A DNA stretch of 64,000 nucleotides from Eoetvoesiella caeni (GTDB taxonomy: Bacteria > Pseudomonadota > Gammaproteobacteria > Burkholderiales > Burkholderiaceae_B): contig NZ_QNRQ01000007.1 of assembly GCF_003315175.1 (NCBI RefSeq), positions 124,001 through 188,000 of the forward strand, written 5' to 3'. Within the stretch, counting starts at the first letter, position 1, and every line of letters begins with the position of its first letter. Shown here piece by piece: positions 53,368 to 63,201 of the stretch. Made by a program: the position numbers and the translations under genes. The notes under the pieces are model-generated. The model was not told the DNA's origin. It saw only the letters and a program-made list of their open reading frames with translations, and made no database searches.

Positions 53368-55251
53368 CTACATGCGCACGGCCAGGTTCACGAACACGTT
53401 CGAACCGGCCGTGTTGTAGCCGTACGGAGCGTTGTAGAGGGCGTTGGAATATTCCTTGTTCAGGACATTGTTCCAGCGCACCTGAACCGCCACGTTCTTG
53501 GTGAAATCATAGCTGGCCGTCAGGTTCAGCAGGCCATAACCGCCCAGGCTGTTCTTGTTGGCCCCGTCGTCATAGCGCTTGCCGACAAACATGTATTCGC
53601 CGCCCAGAACCCATTGGTTTATGCGGTGGTCGGCATTAAGCCGGTAGACCTGGCGCGCGCGGCGGGCAAGCTGGTTGCCGTTGGAGTCGTCCTTGGGGTT
53701 GACGAAGTCCGCATTGGCCCGAACGGTTGTGGCGCCAAAGCGCTGTTCGGCGGTCAGCGTCAAGCCGCGTATGGTCGCTTCGTTGACATTCTCGGGGCGG
53801 CCCAGCACGCACCAGCCGCCGGCATAAGACTGGCATACATAGGTGCTGACAAGGTCGCGAATCTTGTTCTGGTACACCACGGCTGCCAGCTTGGTGGTTT
53901 CGGTCTGGTAGCGCAGGCTGGCTTCAACATTCCTGGACTTTTCAGGCTTGAGATCGGGGTTGCCTTTGTAGTCGTAGTAGGGGGCCGACAACGGGTAGTA
54001 CAGGTCGGCGAATGTCGGGGCTTTGAATCCCGTATTGCCGGCCACGCCGATGCGCCACTGGTCGCTGATGTCGAAGTCGTACGCCAGGCCGCCGGTGGTC
54101 TGGTTGCCATAGCCGGAAATATTATCGTTGCGCACGCTGGCCTGCACATGGTGGGCGCCGAAATTGCCGCGGTAAATAAGCCCGGCTGCATTGGTGTTGC
54201 GCTGTTCGGTCAAGTAGGGTTGCGAGCCCAGGGTGCGTTCTTCGCGGCGTTCAAGCACAAGCGAGACTTGCTGGCCCGAGCTTAGCTTGAGGTTGTTCTG
54301 CCATGTGTACATGCGTTGCAGGCTGCCGAAGGTGCTGCTGCTGTCCGGGTCGCGATTGTCGCCGGCGTCCCGGGTAAAGCCGAAACGCAGGACGCTTTGC
54401 CAGAAGTCGGTGATGTCGTCGGTGCTGGTCAGTGAATAGGCTTCCTGGCGCGTGATGGCAAGCGCGGGCTCCGGCGTTGCGAAGTAGGCGTCCGTGTCGC
54501 CCCGGGTATAGCCGTTATAGGCCGTTATGCCCAGATGGTGGCCGGGACGCCATTTATATCCCAGCGAAGCGGACAAAGTATGTTGCGTATAGCCGTCGTT
54601 GTCGGTCCTGCCCGGATACGAGGTAACGCTGTAGCCGCCGCTGTCGGCCAGGCTGGTGGCCAGCGCATAGTCCCAGCCGGAACTCGCGCCCGACAAGCCC
54701 AGGCTGGACTTGAACGTGTTGTAGCTGCCCAGTCCCAGGTTGGCATAGGCGCTAAGGGGCCGGTCCGCGCCGGATTTTTTGGTGATGATGTTGATGACGC
54801 CGCCGATGGCGTCCGAACCGTAAAGACTGCTTGCCGCGCCCCGCACGATTTCGACGCGGTCGATGTTGGCCGGGTCGATGGCGTTCCAGTTGACGCTGCC
54901 GGTTGTCGAGCCGTTTATCCGTAGTCCATCCACCAGTACCAAGGTCTGGTTGGCGTTGGTGCCGCGCAGGAACACGCCGGTTGCGGTTTGCGGGCCGCCG
55001 CTGTTGTACATCTCGATGCCGTGGTGGCGCGACAGCACTTCGGCCAGGCTGCTTTGGCCGGCTTGTTCCAGCTCTTTGCTGTCGATTACCGTTACGTCGC
55101 CCAGCGTTTCTTTTTCCAGTTGCGCAATGCGGCTGGGAGTGACGACGACATGCTCAAGCTGGGGAATTTGCGAGGCGGTTTGGGCCAGGGAGGCCAGGGG
55201 CAGGGCACAGGCTGCGGCGGCCAGCGCGCGCAGGGTGGGTTTCGGATTCAT
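53368..55251 (-). CDS. btuB: TonB-dependent vitamin B12 receptor
   Basis: A 627-residue outer-membrane receptor with a signal peptide (about residues 1-24). A TonB-box-like HVVVTPSRIAQ follows, then a plug domain (about 45-155) with LSRHHGIEMYN and RVEIVRGAASSLYGSDAIGGVINIITK. A 22-strand barrel ends with the aromatic/Met tail NVFVNLAVRM. The substrate is supported by the cobalamin riboswitch directly upstream. The start at 55251 (MNPKPTLRA) is the Met at the signal peptide. Confidence 0.93.
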   Translation of the reverse strand: MNPKPTLRALAAAACALPLASLAQTASQIPQLEHVVVTPSRIAQLEKETLGDVTVIDSKELEQAGQSSLAEVLSRHHGIEMYNSGGPQTATGVFLRGTNANQTLVLVDGLRINGSTTGSVNWNAIDPANIDRVEIVRGAASSLYGSDAIGGVINIITKKSGADRPLSAYANLGLGSYNTFKSSLGLSGASSGWDYALATSLADSGGYSVTSYPGRTDNDGYTQHTLSASLGYKWRPGHHLGITAYNGYTRGDTDAYFATPEPALAITRQEAYSLTSTDDITDFWQSVLRFGFTRDAGDNRDPDSSSTFGSLQRMYTWQNNLKLSSGQQVSLVLERREERTLGSQPYLTEQRNTNAAGLIYRGNFGAHHVQASVRNDNISGYGNQTTGGLAYDFDISDQWRIGVAGNTGFKAPTFADLYYPLSAPYYDYKGNPDLKPEKSRNVEASLRYQTETTKLAAVVYQNKIRDLVSTYVCQSYAGGWCVLGRPENVNEATIRGLTLTAEQRFGATTVRANADFVNPKDDSNGNQLARRARQVYRLNADHRINQWVLGGEYMFVGKRYDDGANKNSLGGYGLLNLTASYDFTKNVAVQVRWNNVLNKEYSNALYNAPYGYNTAGSNVFVNLAVRM

Positions 55252-55344
55252 TGTCAGACCTGAAGATAGCAGGCGTCCCCGCATGCTATTGATGGGTAAA
55301 TCGCTGCGCGCCGGTTTTGCTTTTCAGGGCTGCGCAACGAGCCG

Positions 55345-55470
55345 TGTGATGGGGGCCGGTGTCGGGCTGGCATGCGAGGCATGCTGACCGTTGCGGGGGC
55401 AGCACAGCTACGTGCGCGGGGCGTCGAAGACGCAATGCACGTTCTGTTTCCCGTTTAACTTTCGCAGGGC
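55345..55470 (-). ncRNA. Cobalamin riboswitch upstream of btuB
   Basis: Read on the minus strand, the leader contains GGGAAACAGAAC (55453-55442), then the core CTGCCCCCGCAACGG (within 55408-55388), and then the B12-box-like AGCCCGACACCGGCC (55368-55354), all in the order of the cobalamin aptamer. Between the last two is only a short CATGC/GCATG hairpin, so this is a compact form. It should lower btuB expression when adenosyl- or another cobalamin is plentiful. The expression platform is probably within 55252-55345. Exact ends are approximate. Confidence 0.88.
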
Positions 55471-55663
55471 GGGGCGCTGTTGTTTGCAACAGCGCGGCGG
55501 ACAATCCGCTCCGAAAGCACCTCAATCAGACGAAAATTTAACACGGCACAGCCTGTTGCGCTGTTGCACGCATAGTGTGCATTCTTTAGTTGAGAAATAC
55601 TCATGTTAATAAAGTCCCTGGCTTGCCGGATGCCGTTGCATGCCCTCGTACAGGCAGTCATGG

Positions 55664-55700
55664 CGGGCGATTCCACAGGTTTGGGAATCCGGCGCGCCCG
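55664..55700 (+). other. Candidate structured leader hairpin ahead of metH
   Basis: Inner arms GATTCC/GGAATC (55669-55674 and 55684-55689) and outer arms (55664-55668 and 55696-55700) form a bulged hairpin in the region between the btuB riboswitch and metH. The sequence 55471-55876 otherwise holds no gene or known RNA motif that I recognise; further GC-rich complementary tracts lie at 55700-55790. Confidence 0.35.
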
Positions 55701-55876
55701 TAGACGGCCCAATGGCGCAGCGCTCGAAAGGTCGTCCGGCCAAAAGGGTTACATGGCGGCCCGCCGGGCGAAGCCGATACAATAGTCCCTTACTTTCCCG
55801 CCTTCACGACAAGTGCCGCCGGCTTGCGCCGCGCCATTTCGCTCCATGGCCCTTCAACTGTCTTCAGGTAATACGC

Positions 55877-58800
55877 GTGTCCTATCCAGCCTTGCCCTAT
55901 CCTATATCCGCTTATACCCACGGCGCCGAGTTCGCGCGTTTGCTGGCCAAGCGTATTTTGATACTCGACGGGGCCATGGGTACCATGATCCAGCAGTACA
56001 AGCTGACCGAAGCGGATTTTCGCGGTACGCGTTTCGCCTCTCATTCCAAGGATGTACGCGGCAACAACGAATTGCTTTCGCTGGTCCGGCCCGACATCAT
56101 TGCCGCCATACATCGCCAGTATCTCGAGGCCGGCGCCGACGTCATTGAAACCAATACATTTGGGGCAACCACCGTGGCCCAGGGCGATTACGCCCTGGCC
56201 GAGATCGCCTACGAACTCAACCTGGAATCGGCCAAGCTGGCGCGCGCCGCCTGCGACGAGTTCAGCACGCCCGACCGTCCGCGCTTCGTAGCGGGCGCCT
56301 TGGGGCCCCAGCCCAAGACGGCCTCCATTTCGCCCGACGTCAACGACCCCGCCGCACGCAACGTCACGTTCGAGCAGCTGCGCGTGGCTTACACCGAACA
56401 ACTGAACGGCCTGCTGGACGGCGGCATCGACGTGGTCCTTATCGAGACAGTCTTCGACACCCTCAATGCCAAGGCGGCCATCTTTGCCGTCGAAAGCGTA
56501 TTCGAAGAGCGCGGCGTGCGCTTGCCGGTCATGATTTCAGGCACGGTCACCGATGCCTCGGGCCGTATTCTGTCGGGCCAGACGGTTGAAGCGTTCTGGA
56601 ACTCGGTGCGCCATGCGCGGCCCATTACCATAGGCCTGAACTGCGCCCTGGGTGCCGCCTTGATGCGCCCCTATGTGGCCGAACTGTCCAAGATCTGCGA
56701 CACCTACGTCTGCGTCTATCCCAATGCCGGCCTGCCCAACCCCATGGCCGAGACCGGCTTCGACGAGACGCCGGCCGATACGTCCTCCTTGCTTGAAGAG
56801 TTCGCCCGTTCGGGCCTGGTGAACATGGCCGGCGGCTGCTGCGGCACGACGCCGGACCATATCCGCGCCATTGCCGACAAAGTGGCCGCGTTGCCGGTGC
56901 GCGAAGTTCCGGTCATTCCGGTCATGACCCGCTTGTCGGGCCTGGAAGCCTTGAACATCGACCAGGATTCGCTTTATGTAAACGTGGGCGAACGCACCAA
57001 CGCAACCGGCAGCAAGATGTTCCTGCGCCTGATCCGCGAAGAAAAATACGAAGAAGCTCTCAGCGTGGCGCGCCAGCAAGTTGAAAACGGCGCCCAGATC
57101 ATCGATATCAATATGGACGAAGCCATGCTGGATTCGGCCGCATGCATGCACCGCTTTGTCAATCTGATCGGTTCGGAACCCGACATTTCGCGCGTGCCGC
57201 TGATGATAGACAGCTCCAAGTGGTCGGTCATTGAAACCGGCCTGCGCTGCGTGCAGGGCAAGGCCATTGTCAATTCCATTTCCATGAAAGAAGGCGTCGA
57301 GCCCTTTTTGCAGCAGGCGCGCCTGTGCCGCAAGTATGGCGCCGCCGTTGTCGTGATGGCATTCGACGAGAAAGGCCAGGCCGACACCCTGCAGCGCCGC
57401 AAGGACATCTGTGGGCTGGCCTATAAGCTGCTGGTCGAAGAAGTCGGCTTCCCGCCCGAAGACATTATTTTCGACCCCAATGTATTTGCCATTGCCACGG
57501 GCATCGAAGAACACAATCATTACGCCGTCGACTTTATCGAAGCCACCAAATGGATTACCGACAACCTGCCGTATGCGCGGGTGTCGGGCGGCGTCTCGAA
57601 CGTCAGTTTTTCGTTCCGCGGCAACGAGCCCATGCGCGAAGCCATTCATACGGTCTTCCTGTATTACGCCATTCAAAACGGCATGACCATGGGCATCGTC
57701 AATGCCGGGCAACTGGGCGTGTATGCCGACATCGACAAAACCTTGCTTGGCCTGGTCGAAGACGTGGTGCTTGACCGTGCCGAACCGGTGGGCAAGACCG
57801 ATCCCGCCGACGAGCGCAGTTCCACCGAACGTCTGGTCGAGTTTGCCGACAGCATCAAGAACTCGGGCGTCAAAAAAGAAGAGAACCTGGCCTGGCGCGA
57901 TCAGCCGGTCGAAGACCGTCTGTCTCATGCGCTGGTGCATGGCATCACGACATTTATCGTTGAAGACACCGAGGAAGTGCGGGCCAAGATCGCGGCGGCC
58001 GGCGGGCGGCCCATTCAAGTAATCGAAGGCCCCCTCATGGACGGCATGAACGTGGTCGGCGACTTGTTCGGCGCCGGCAAGATGTTCCTGCCCCAGGTGG
58101 TCAAGTCGGCCCGGGTCATGAAGCAGGCGGTTGCGCACCTGGTGCCCTTCATCGAAGAAGAAAAGCTGCAAATTGCCGCTGCCGGCGGCGACGTGCGCTC
58201 CAAAGGCAAAATGGTCATCGCCACCGTCAAGGGCGACGTGCACGATATCGGCAAGAACATCGTTACCGTGGTCATGCAGTGCAATAACTTCGAAGTCATC
58301 AATATGGGCGTCATGGTGCCTTGCGCGGAAATCCTGGCCAAGGCCAAAGAGGTCAATGCCGACATCGTCGGGCTTTCGGGACTGATCACCCCCAGCCTTG
58401 AAGAAATGGCTTATGTGGCGTCGGAAATGCAGCGCGACGAGTACTTCCGCAGCCGTAATCTGCCCCTGATGGTGGGCGGCGCGACCACCAGCCGCGTGCA
58501 TACTGCCGTCAAGATTGCACCTCATTACGAAGGCCCGGTCATCTATACGCCCGACGCCAGCCGTGCCGTCGGCGTGGCGACCAATCTGGTTTCCGATAAC
58601 GTGGAAACCTTTCTGGCTGAAATACGCGAAGAATACGAGGTGGTACGTACCCGCCACGCCAACCGCAAAGAAACGCCTCTGATGCCGTTGGCCGAAGCGC
58701 GCGCCGGCAAGCCGCAGATCGACTGGAGCAGCTATGTGCCGCCGCGCCCCAAGTTCATCGGGCGGCGCACGTTCGAAAACTACGACTTGAACGAAGTCGT

Positions 58801-59650
58801 GAAGTATGTGGACTGGACGCCGTTCTTCCAGACCTGGAGCCTGTTCGGCCAATATCCGGCCATCCTGGAAGACAAGGTGGTGGGCGAACAAGCCCGCAAA
58901 ATCCACGTCGAAGGCCAGGCCATGCTCAAGAAGATCATCGAGGGCCGTTGGCTCAAGGCCAGCGGCGTGGTGGCGTTTTACCCGGCCAATACGGTCAACG
59001 ACGAAGACATCGAGGTTTATCGCGACGAGACGCGTTCCGAAGTGCTGTTTACCTGGCGCAATGTGCGCCAGCAAAGCATCAAGCGCGAAGGCGTCGACAA
59101 CAAATGCCTGGCCGACTACATTGCGCCGAAATCGACGGGCATTCTCGATTACATCGGCATGTTTGCCGTAACCGGCGGCCTGGGCATGGAAAAGCACGAC
59201 GAAGCTTTCCTGGCCGACAACGACGACTACTCGAGCATTATGCTCAAGTCCGTGGGCGACCGGCTGGCCGAAGGCTTTGCCGAATGCCTGCATGCCCGTG
59301 TGCGTCGCGATCTGTGGGGCTATGTGCCCGACGAAGCCCTGGGCAACGAAGAACTTATCGCTGAAAAATACCAGGGCATCCGCCCGGCGCCCGGCTATCC
59401 GGCCTGTCCCGAACATACCGTCAAGAAAGATATGTTCAGGGTTCTGGAACCCGAGGAAATCGGCATGCAGCTTACCGATTCCTTCGCCATGTATCCGGCC
59501 TCCAGCGTATCGGGCTTTTATCTTAGCCACCCGCAGTCGCAGTACTTCAATGTAGGCCAAATCGGCGCCGACCAGGTCGAGGACTACGTGCGGCGCAGCG
59601 GCCGCAGTGAAGAAGACGTGCGCCGCGCCCTGGCCAGCGTCCTGCGCTAA
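55877..59650 (+). CDS. metH: Cobalamin-dependent methionine synthase
   Basis: A 1257-residue four-module enzyme. The homocysteine domain (about residues 15-340) has [15 protein letters not shown] and the zinc cysteines in [11 protein letters not shown]. The folate domain (about 360-620) has [15 protein letters not shown]. The B12 domain (about 660-900) has the base-off motif [12 protein letters not shown]. The SAM activation domain is about 930-1250. It transfers methyl from methyl-tetrahydrofolate to homocysteine. The start is set at a GTG (55877), giving the usual family length; the frame stays open 79 codons upstream without resemblance. It stands back to back with btuB, so B12 uptake and use are neighbours. 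Confidence 0.95.
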   Translation: MSYPALPYPISAYTHGAEFARLLAKRILILDGAMGTMIQQYKLTEADFRGTRFASHSKDVRGNNELLSLVRPDIIAAIHRQYLEAGADVIETNTFGATTVAQGDYALAEIAYELNLESAKLARAACDEFSTPDRPRFVAGALGPQPKTASISPDVNDPAARNVTFEQLRVAYTEQLNGLLDGGIDVVLIETVFDTLNAKAAIFAVESVFEERGVRLPVMISGTVTDASGRILSGQTVEAFWNSVRHARPITIGLNCALGAALMRPYVAELSKICDTYVCVYPNAGLPNPMAETGFDETPADTSSLLEEFARSGLVNMAGGCCGTTPDHIRAIADKVAALPVREVPVIPVMTRLSGLEALNIDQDSLYVNVGERTNATGSKMFLRLIREEKYEEALSVARQQVENGAQIIDINMDEAMLDSAACMHRFVNLIGSEPDISRVPLMIDSSKWSVIETGLRCVQGKAIVNSISMKEGVEPFLQQARLCRKYGAAVVVMAFDEKGQADTLQRRKDICGLAYKLLVEEVGFPPEDIIFDPNVFAIATGIEEHNHYAVDFIEATKWITDNLPYARVSGGVSNVSFSFRGNEPMREAIHTVFLYYAIQNGMTMGIVNAGQLGVYADIDKTLLGLVEDVVLDRAEPVGKTDPADERSSTERLVEFADSIKNSGVKKEENLAWRDQPVEDRLSHALVHGITTFIVEDTEEVRAKIAAAGGRPIQVIEGPLMDGMNVVGDLFGAGKMFLPQVVKSARVMKQAVAHLVPFIEEEKLQIAAAGGDVRSKGKMVIATVKGDVHDIGKNIVTVVMQCNNFEVINMGVMVPCAEILAKAKEVNADIVGLSGLITPSLEEMAYVASEMQRDEYFRSRNLPLMVGGATTSRVHTAVKIAPHYEGPVIYTPDASRAVGVATNLVSDNVETFLAEIREEYEVVRTRHANRKETPLMPLAEARAGKPQIDWSSYVPPRPKFIGRRTFENYDLNEVVKYVDWTPFFQTWSLFGQYPAILEDKVVGEQARKIHVEGQAMLKKIIEGRWLKASGVVAFYPANTVNDEDIEVYRDETRSEVLFTWRNVRQQSIKREGVDNKCLADYIAPKSTGILDYIGMFAVTGGLGMEKHDEAFLADNDDYSSIMLKSVGDRLAEGFAECLHARVRRDLWGYVPDEALGNEELIAEKYQGIRPAPGYPACPEHTVKKDMFRVLEPEEIGMQLTDSFAMYPASSVSGFYLSHPQSQYFNVGQIGADQVEDYVRRSGRSEEDVRRALASVLR

Positions 59651-59683
59651 GCCCGAACTTTCAGCGCCGCCGCGAGAGCCAGC

Positions 59684-60520
59684 ATGGACGAGCCTTCCAT
59701 CGACACCGGCACCGGAGCATCGGACTCCCAGGCGCGCTCGGTCAGGCGGCGGGCGCTGGGAGAATTCCTGCGCAGTGTGCGCGCCCGGGTATCGCCCGAA
59801 AGCGTGGGCCTGCCCAGCGGTACGCGGCGGCGCACGCCGGGCCTGCGGCGCGAAGAGGTTGCACAGCTTTGCGGCATAAGCGTTACTTGGTATACCTGGA
59901 TAGAGCAAGGCCGCGATGTGTCGGTTTCGGCCGGCGTCTGGAGCCGTTTGGCGACTATCCTGCATTTGTCGCGTGCTGAACGTCATTATCTGTTCGAGCT
60001 GGCCGAATGCGCCGACCCGGAGCATGGACGCGAACACGACGAAGCCTTGCCCCAGGGCCTGGCCGCGTGCGTGCACAGCATTACCGCGCCGGCCTATATT
60101 CTTGATCGTTGCTGGAACGTGCTGGCGCGCAACGAACCCCTGCTGCGCTTGTTCGACGGCTGGCCCGACCGCTCGGCGCAGCCGAATTTGCTGCGCTATA
60201 TTTTCCAGGATCCCGCCGCCAAGCAATTGGTCGTGGATTGGGAGTCGCGGGCACGGCGCGTGGTGGCCGAATTCCGGGCCGATGCGGCGCCATACGCCGA
60301 AGAGCCCGACCTTCGCCTATTGATCGACGACCTGTCGCAAAGCAGTCCGGTCTTCGCGCATTGGTGGACGCGCCAGACTGTGGTCGAACGCGAAGGCGGC
60401 CGGCGCGAATTCCGGCATCCCGACATGGGCATTGTGCATTATCAGCAGATTACCTTCCGACTGGCCATACGTCCCGATTGCAAGCTGGTGATGCTGCTGG
60501 ACGAGGACAGCCAGGGCTGA
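59684..60520 (+). CDS. XRE-type regulator with MmyB-like ligand-binding domain
   Basis: A 278-residue regulator. The N-terminal helix-turn-helix has the MmyB-family signature TPGLRREEVAQLCGISVTWYTWIEQGR (about residues 48-75). A PAS-like C-terminal domain (about 120-275) includes SITAPAYILDRCWNVLARNEP and LVMLLDED near the end. Members often control nearby redox or transport genes and may bind fatty acids. The MFS gene converges on it from downstream, so any control of that gene would act at the distant 62.06 kb promoter. Confidence 0.88.
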   Translation: MDEPSIDTGTGASDSQARSVRRRALGEFLRSVRARVSPESVGLPSGTRRRTPGLRREEVAQLCGISVTWYTWIEQGRDVSVSAGVWSRLATILHLSRAERHYLFELAECADPEHGREHDEALPQGLAACVHSITAPAYILDRCWNVLARNEPLLRLFDGWPDRSAQPNLLRYIFQDPAAKQLVVDWESRARRVVAEFRADAAPYAEEPDLRLLIDDLSQSSPVFAHWWTRQTVVEREGGRREFRHPDMGIVHYQQITFRLAIRPDCKLVMLLDEDSQG

Positions 60521-60622
60521 CCCGATTTTCCGGCCGAGCCTGCGCGGCGCCTCGTGCCTGCCGGATCACGGCAGGGCCGGGCCGTATCAAGGCCTATCAA
60601 GGCCGTTGATTCTGCGATGGCG

Positions 60623-62059
60623 CTATTTTGCCTGCCGGTTGATATGCTCGGCGGTGTTGGCGGGCAAGCGCGCAAACGAAAAGTACGCCGCCATGGCCAG
60701 TGCGCCAATGATTACAAAGGCCCACATGACGTCCACTTGTTCTAGGTGGACGGCACCGCGCCAGGCCATGCTCAAGTTCAGGATAAGCGCCGCGCAGCCG
60801 ACGCCCAGGCTGATCCCCAACTGCTGGGCCATGGCGGCAAAGCTGCTGGCGCGGCTCATGTCGGCAGAGCTCAGGTCGGCATAGGTCAGCGTATTGACGG
60901 CGGTGAATTGCAGCGACCGAAAAATGCCGCCAATGAAAAGCACCACGATTATCAGCCAAACCGGCGTATCTGCCTGGAAAAAGCCGCAAACTATCACGAA
61001 CGCGCCGGTTAATAGCGCGTTATAGGTCAGAATAGGCTTAAAGCCCAGGCGGCCAATTACGTGGGTGACGATCAGCTTCATGAACAAGGCGCCCGCCGCG
61101 CTGGTAAAAGTAATCATGCCCGCGGCGAACGGCGTCATGCCAAAGCCCACTTGCAGCAAAATTGCCAGCAAGAAGGGTGTGGCCCCGACGCTGAAGCGGC
61201 ATAAATTGCCTCCCAGGATGGAGACTGCAAAAGTCTGGGTGCGCAGCAGGGTCAGGTCGATAATCGGATTGGCCGCGCGCCGGGCATGCCAAACGTAAAG
61301 CAAGCCGCAGGCCAGGCCCGTGCCCAGCAGCAGGGCCACGTACTGGCGCGACACATCGCTGCGGCCCAGGGCTTCGAAGCCCGAGACCAGAGTGGCCAGG
61401 GCAATGCCGCTAAGTATGAACCCCGGCCAGTCCAGGCGCGGCCTGCTTGCCGGGATGTCGTCAGGGATATAGCGTAGTATCAGCGCGATGCCCAGCGCCC
61501 CCACCGGTACATTGATCAGGAATATCCAGTGCCAGGACGCGTAGGTAACCAGAAAGCCGCCCAGAGGGGGGCCGATAATGGGTCCCAGCAGTGCGGGCAT
61601 AGACAGGAAGGACATGGCCTGCAGCAGCCGGTCCTTGGGCGTTATGCGCAATAATATGACCCGGCCGACCGGAACCATCATGGCGCCGGCCATGCCCTGG
61701 AATATGCGCGCCACCACCAGTTGGGGCAGGCTTTGCGAAAACGCGCAGGCCACCGAGCTGAGCGCGAACAGGACAATGGCGGCAATAAATATGCGCCGGG
61801 CACCGAAGCGGTCCGCCGCCCAGCCGCTGATCGGCACGAACACTGCCAAGGCCAGCAAATAGCTGGTGATGGTGACGTTCATTTTGACGGGCGTGGTCTG
61901 CAGCGCATCGGCCATGACAGGCAGGGCGGTAGCCACGACGGTTGCGTCCAGCATTTGCATGAAAAGCGCGCATCCGACAATGAAGGGAATCATCCGGATG
62001 GCGGTTTGTTCGCGGGCGGACAGGTGCCGGCTTGGTTTTGAAGTCGAATCGGTTCGCAT
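60623..62059 (-). CDS. MFS drug efflux transporter, DHA2 (EmrB/QacA) type
   Basis: A 478-residue inner-membrane protein with about 14 predicted helices. The substrate-determining segment LFMQMLDATVVATALPVMADAL is in helix 1, the loop 2-3 motif GWAADRFGARRIF is near residue 84, and GPIIGPPLGGFLVTYASWHWIFLINVPVG (motif C type) lies near residues 160-190. It should export toxic organic compounds by proton antiport. No membrane-fusion partner is adjacent. A small palindrome in its promoter gap may be its operator. Confidence 0.9.
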   Translation of the reverse strand: MRTDSTSKPSRHLSAREQTAIRMIPFIVGCALFMQMLDATVVATALPVMADALQTTPVKMNVTITSYLLALAVFVPISGWAADRFGARRIFIAAIVLFALSSVACAFSQSLPQLVVARIFQGMAGAMMVPVGRVILLRITPKDRLLQAMSFLSMPALLGPIIGPPLGGFLVTYASWHWIFLINVPVGALGIALILRYIPDDIPASRPRLDWPGFILSGIALATLVSGFEALGRSDVSRQYVALLLGTGLACGLLYVWHARRAANPIIDLTLLRTQTFAVSILGGNLCRFSVGATPFLLAILLQVGFGMTPFAAGMITFTSAAGALFMKLIVTHVIGRLGFKPILTYNALLTGAFVIVCGFFQADTPVWLIIVVLFIGGIFRSLQFTAVNTLTYADLSSADMSRASSFAAMAQQLGISLGVGCAALILNLSMAWRGAVHLEQVDVMWAFVIIGALAMAAYFSFARLPANTAEHINRQAK

Positions 62060-62067
62060 GCGTAATT

Positions 62068-62080
62068 CTAACTTTGTTAG
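62068..62080. promoter_or_regulatory. Small palindrome between MFS gene and DUF3460 gene
   Basis: CTAAC-TTT-GTTAG lies 9 bases before the MFS start in a 64-base divergent gap. It is a plausible half-palindromic operator for a repressor, or simply part of a promoter. Too short to assign. Confidence 0.35.
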
Positions 62081-62123
62081 TCTGAAGTAAACTGGGGCCT
62101 CCAGGTAAATTTATTGACGCATC

Positions 62124-62312
62124 ATGGCCAATCATTACGAGTCGGAAATTACCCAATTTCTGAACCAATACAAGAAACAGCACGCGGGCACCGAACAGCG
62201 CCAGCGCGAAGGGCGCGCCCGCTTGTGGGACAAGCAGATCGACCCCGAGCTGCAAGAGGGCTTTCGCGCCGCGCGCGTTCCGCAGCAGCCTTATGTGTAC
62301 CAGACCGAATAA
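62124..62312 (+). CDS. DUF3460 family small protein
   Basis: A 62-residue, highly charged soluble protein (NHYESEITQFLNQYKKQH, then GRARLWDKQIDPELQEGF), matching the short betaproteobacterial DUF3460 family. Its function is unknown. It lies 10 bases ahead of scpA, the usual position for this family in Bordetella-like genomes, so it is probably cotranscribed with scpA and panC. Confidence 0.88.
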   Translation: MANHYESEITQFLNQYKKQHAGTEQRQREGRARLWDKQIDPELQEGFRAARVPQQPYVYQTE

Positions 62313-62322
62313 ATATAGCTAA

Positions 62323-63201
62323 ATGGCACAGTCCGGTGGCATGACGGCCGATCTGAATGCGCTGGTCGATCCCAAGGTCGACAGTACGCCCGACGTCGTC
62401 GATAGCGTGGCTTTGGCTCGCCTGTACGGCGAGCCCTTGTTTTCCATGCCGCAAGACCTCTATATTCCGCCAGACGCGCTCGAGGTCTTCCTGGAAACCT
62501 TCCAGGGTCCCCTTGACTTGCTGCTGTACCTGATCCGCAAGCAGAACTTCAACGTCCTGGACATCCCCATGGCCGAAGTCACGCGCCAGTACCTGTCGTA
62601 TGTCGAGCAGATCCGCGACCAGAACCTGGAGCTTGCGGGCGAGTATCTGCTGATGGCGGCCATGCTTATTGAAATCAAGTCGCGCATGCTGCTGCCGGTC
62701 AAGAAGTCCGATACCGGCGAAGAGCCGGACGATCCGCGCGCCGAGCTGGTGCGCCGCCTGCTTGAATACGAGCAGATGAAGCTGGCCGCGCAAAAGCTGA
62801 ATGAATTGCCGCAGATGGGACGCGATTTCCAGCGCTCGCATGCTTTCCTGGATTTAAGCGTCGAACGCATGCTGCCCGAAGTCAGCCCCGAAGACCTGCG
62901 TCTTGCATGGGCCGACATCATGCGGCGCGCAAGCCTGAATGCGCATCACCGGATCACCAAAGAGCATTTGTCGGTACGCGAGCACATGACCAGCATTTTG
63001 CGGCGCCTGAGCGACGTCCGCTACATGGAGTTCGGCGAGCTCTTCCTCGAGCGCATCAAAGAAGGCGATGCGGTAGCTGTTATCGTTGTGCATTTCCTGG
63101 CCATGCTGGAGCTGGCGCGCGAGTCGCTGCTCGAGATCACGCAGGCCGAGCCCTATGCGCCCATTTATGTGCGCCTGTCCTACATTCGCGCGGCCGCTTA
63201 A
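62323..63201 (+). CDS. scpA: Segregation and condensation protein A
   Basis: A 292-residue kleisin. The N-terminal family signature FQGPLDLLLYLIRKQNFNVLDIPMAEVTRQYL is near residues 60-90 and MAAMLIEIKSRMLLP near residue 112. The C-terminal winged helix is about 215-285. It bridges SMC heads in chromosome condensation together with ScpB. scpB is not in the window. panC follows after 81 bases. Confidence 0.94.
   Translation: MAQSGGMTADLNALVDPKVDSTPDVVDSVALARLYGEPLFSMPQDLYIPPDALEVFLETFQGPLDLLLYLIRKQNFNVLDIPMAEVTRQYLSYVEQIRDQNLELAGEYLLMAAMLIEIKSRMLLPVKKSDTGEEPDDPRAELVRRLLEYEQMKLAAQKLNELPQMGRDFQRSHAFLDLSVERMLPEVSPEDLRLAWADIMRRASLNAHHRITKEHLSVREHMTSILRRLSDVRYMEFGELFLERIKEGDAVAVIVVHFLAMLELARESLLEITQAEPYAPIYVRLSYIRAAA

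Noticed and set aside
55680-55790. SAH riboswitch near metH
   Set aside because: A GAGCGCTGCG-like string occurs, but on the strand opposite to metH and without the rest of the aptamer.
56537-60226. A 1229-residue open frame antisense to metH and the regulator
   Set aside because: It is the mirror of a GC-rich coding strand; its residue make-up is His/Arg/Gly/Phe-rich in the way such shadows are, it has no recognisable domain, and metH is certain.
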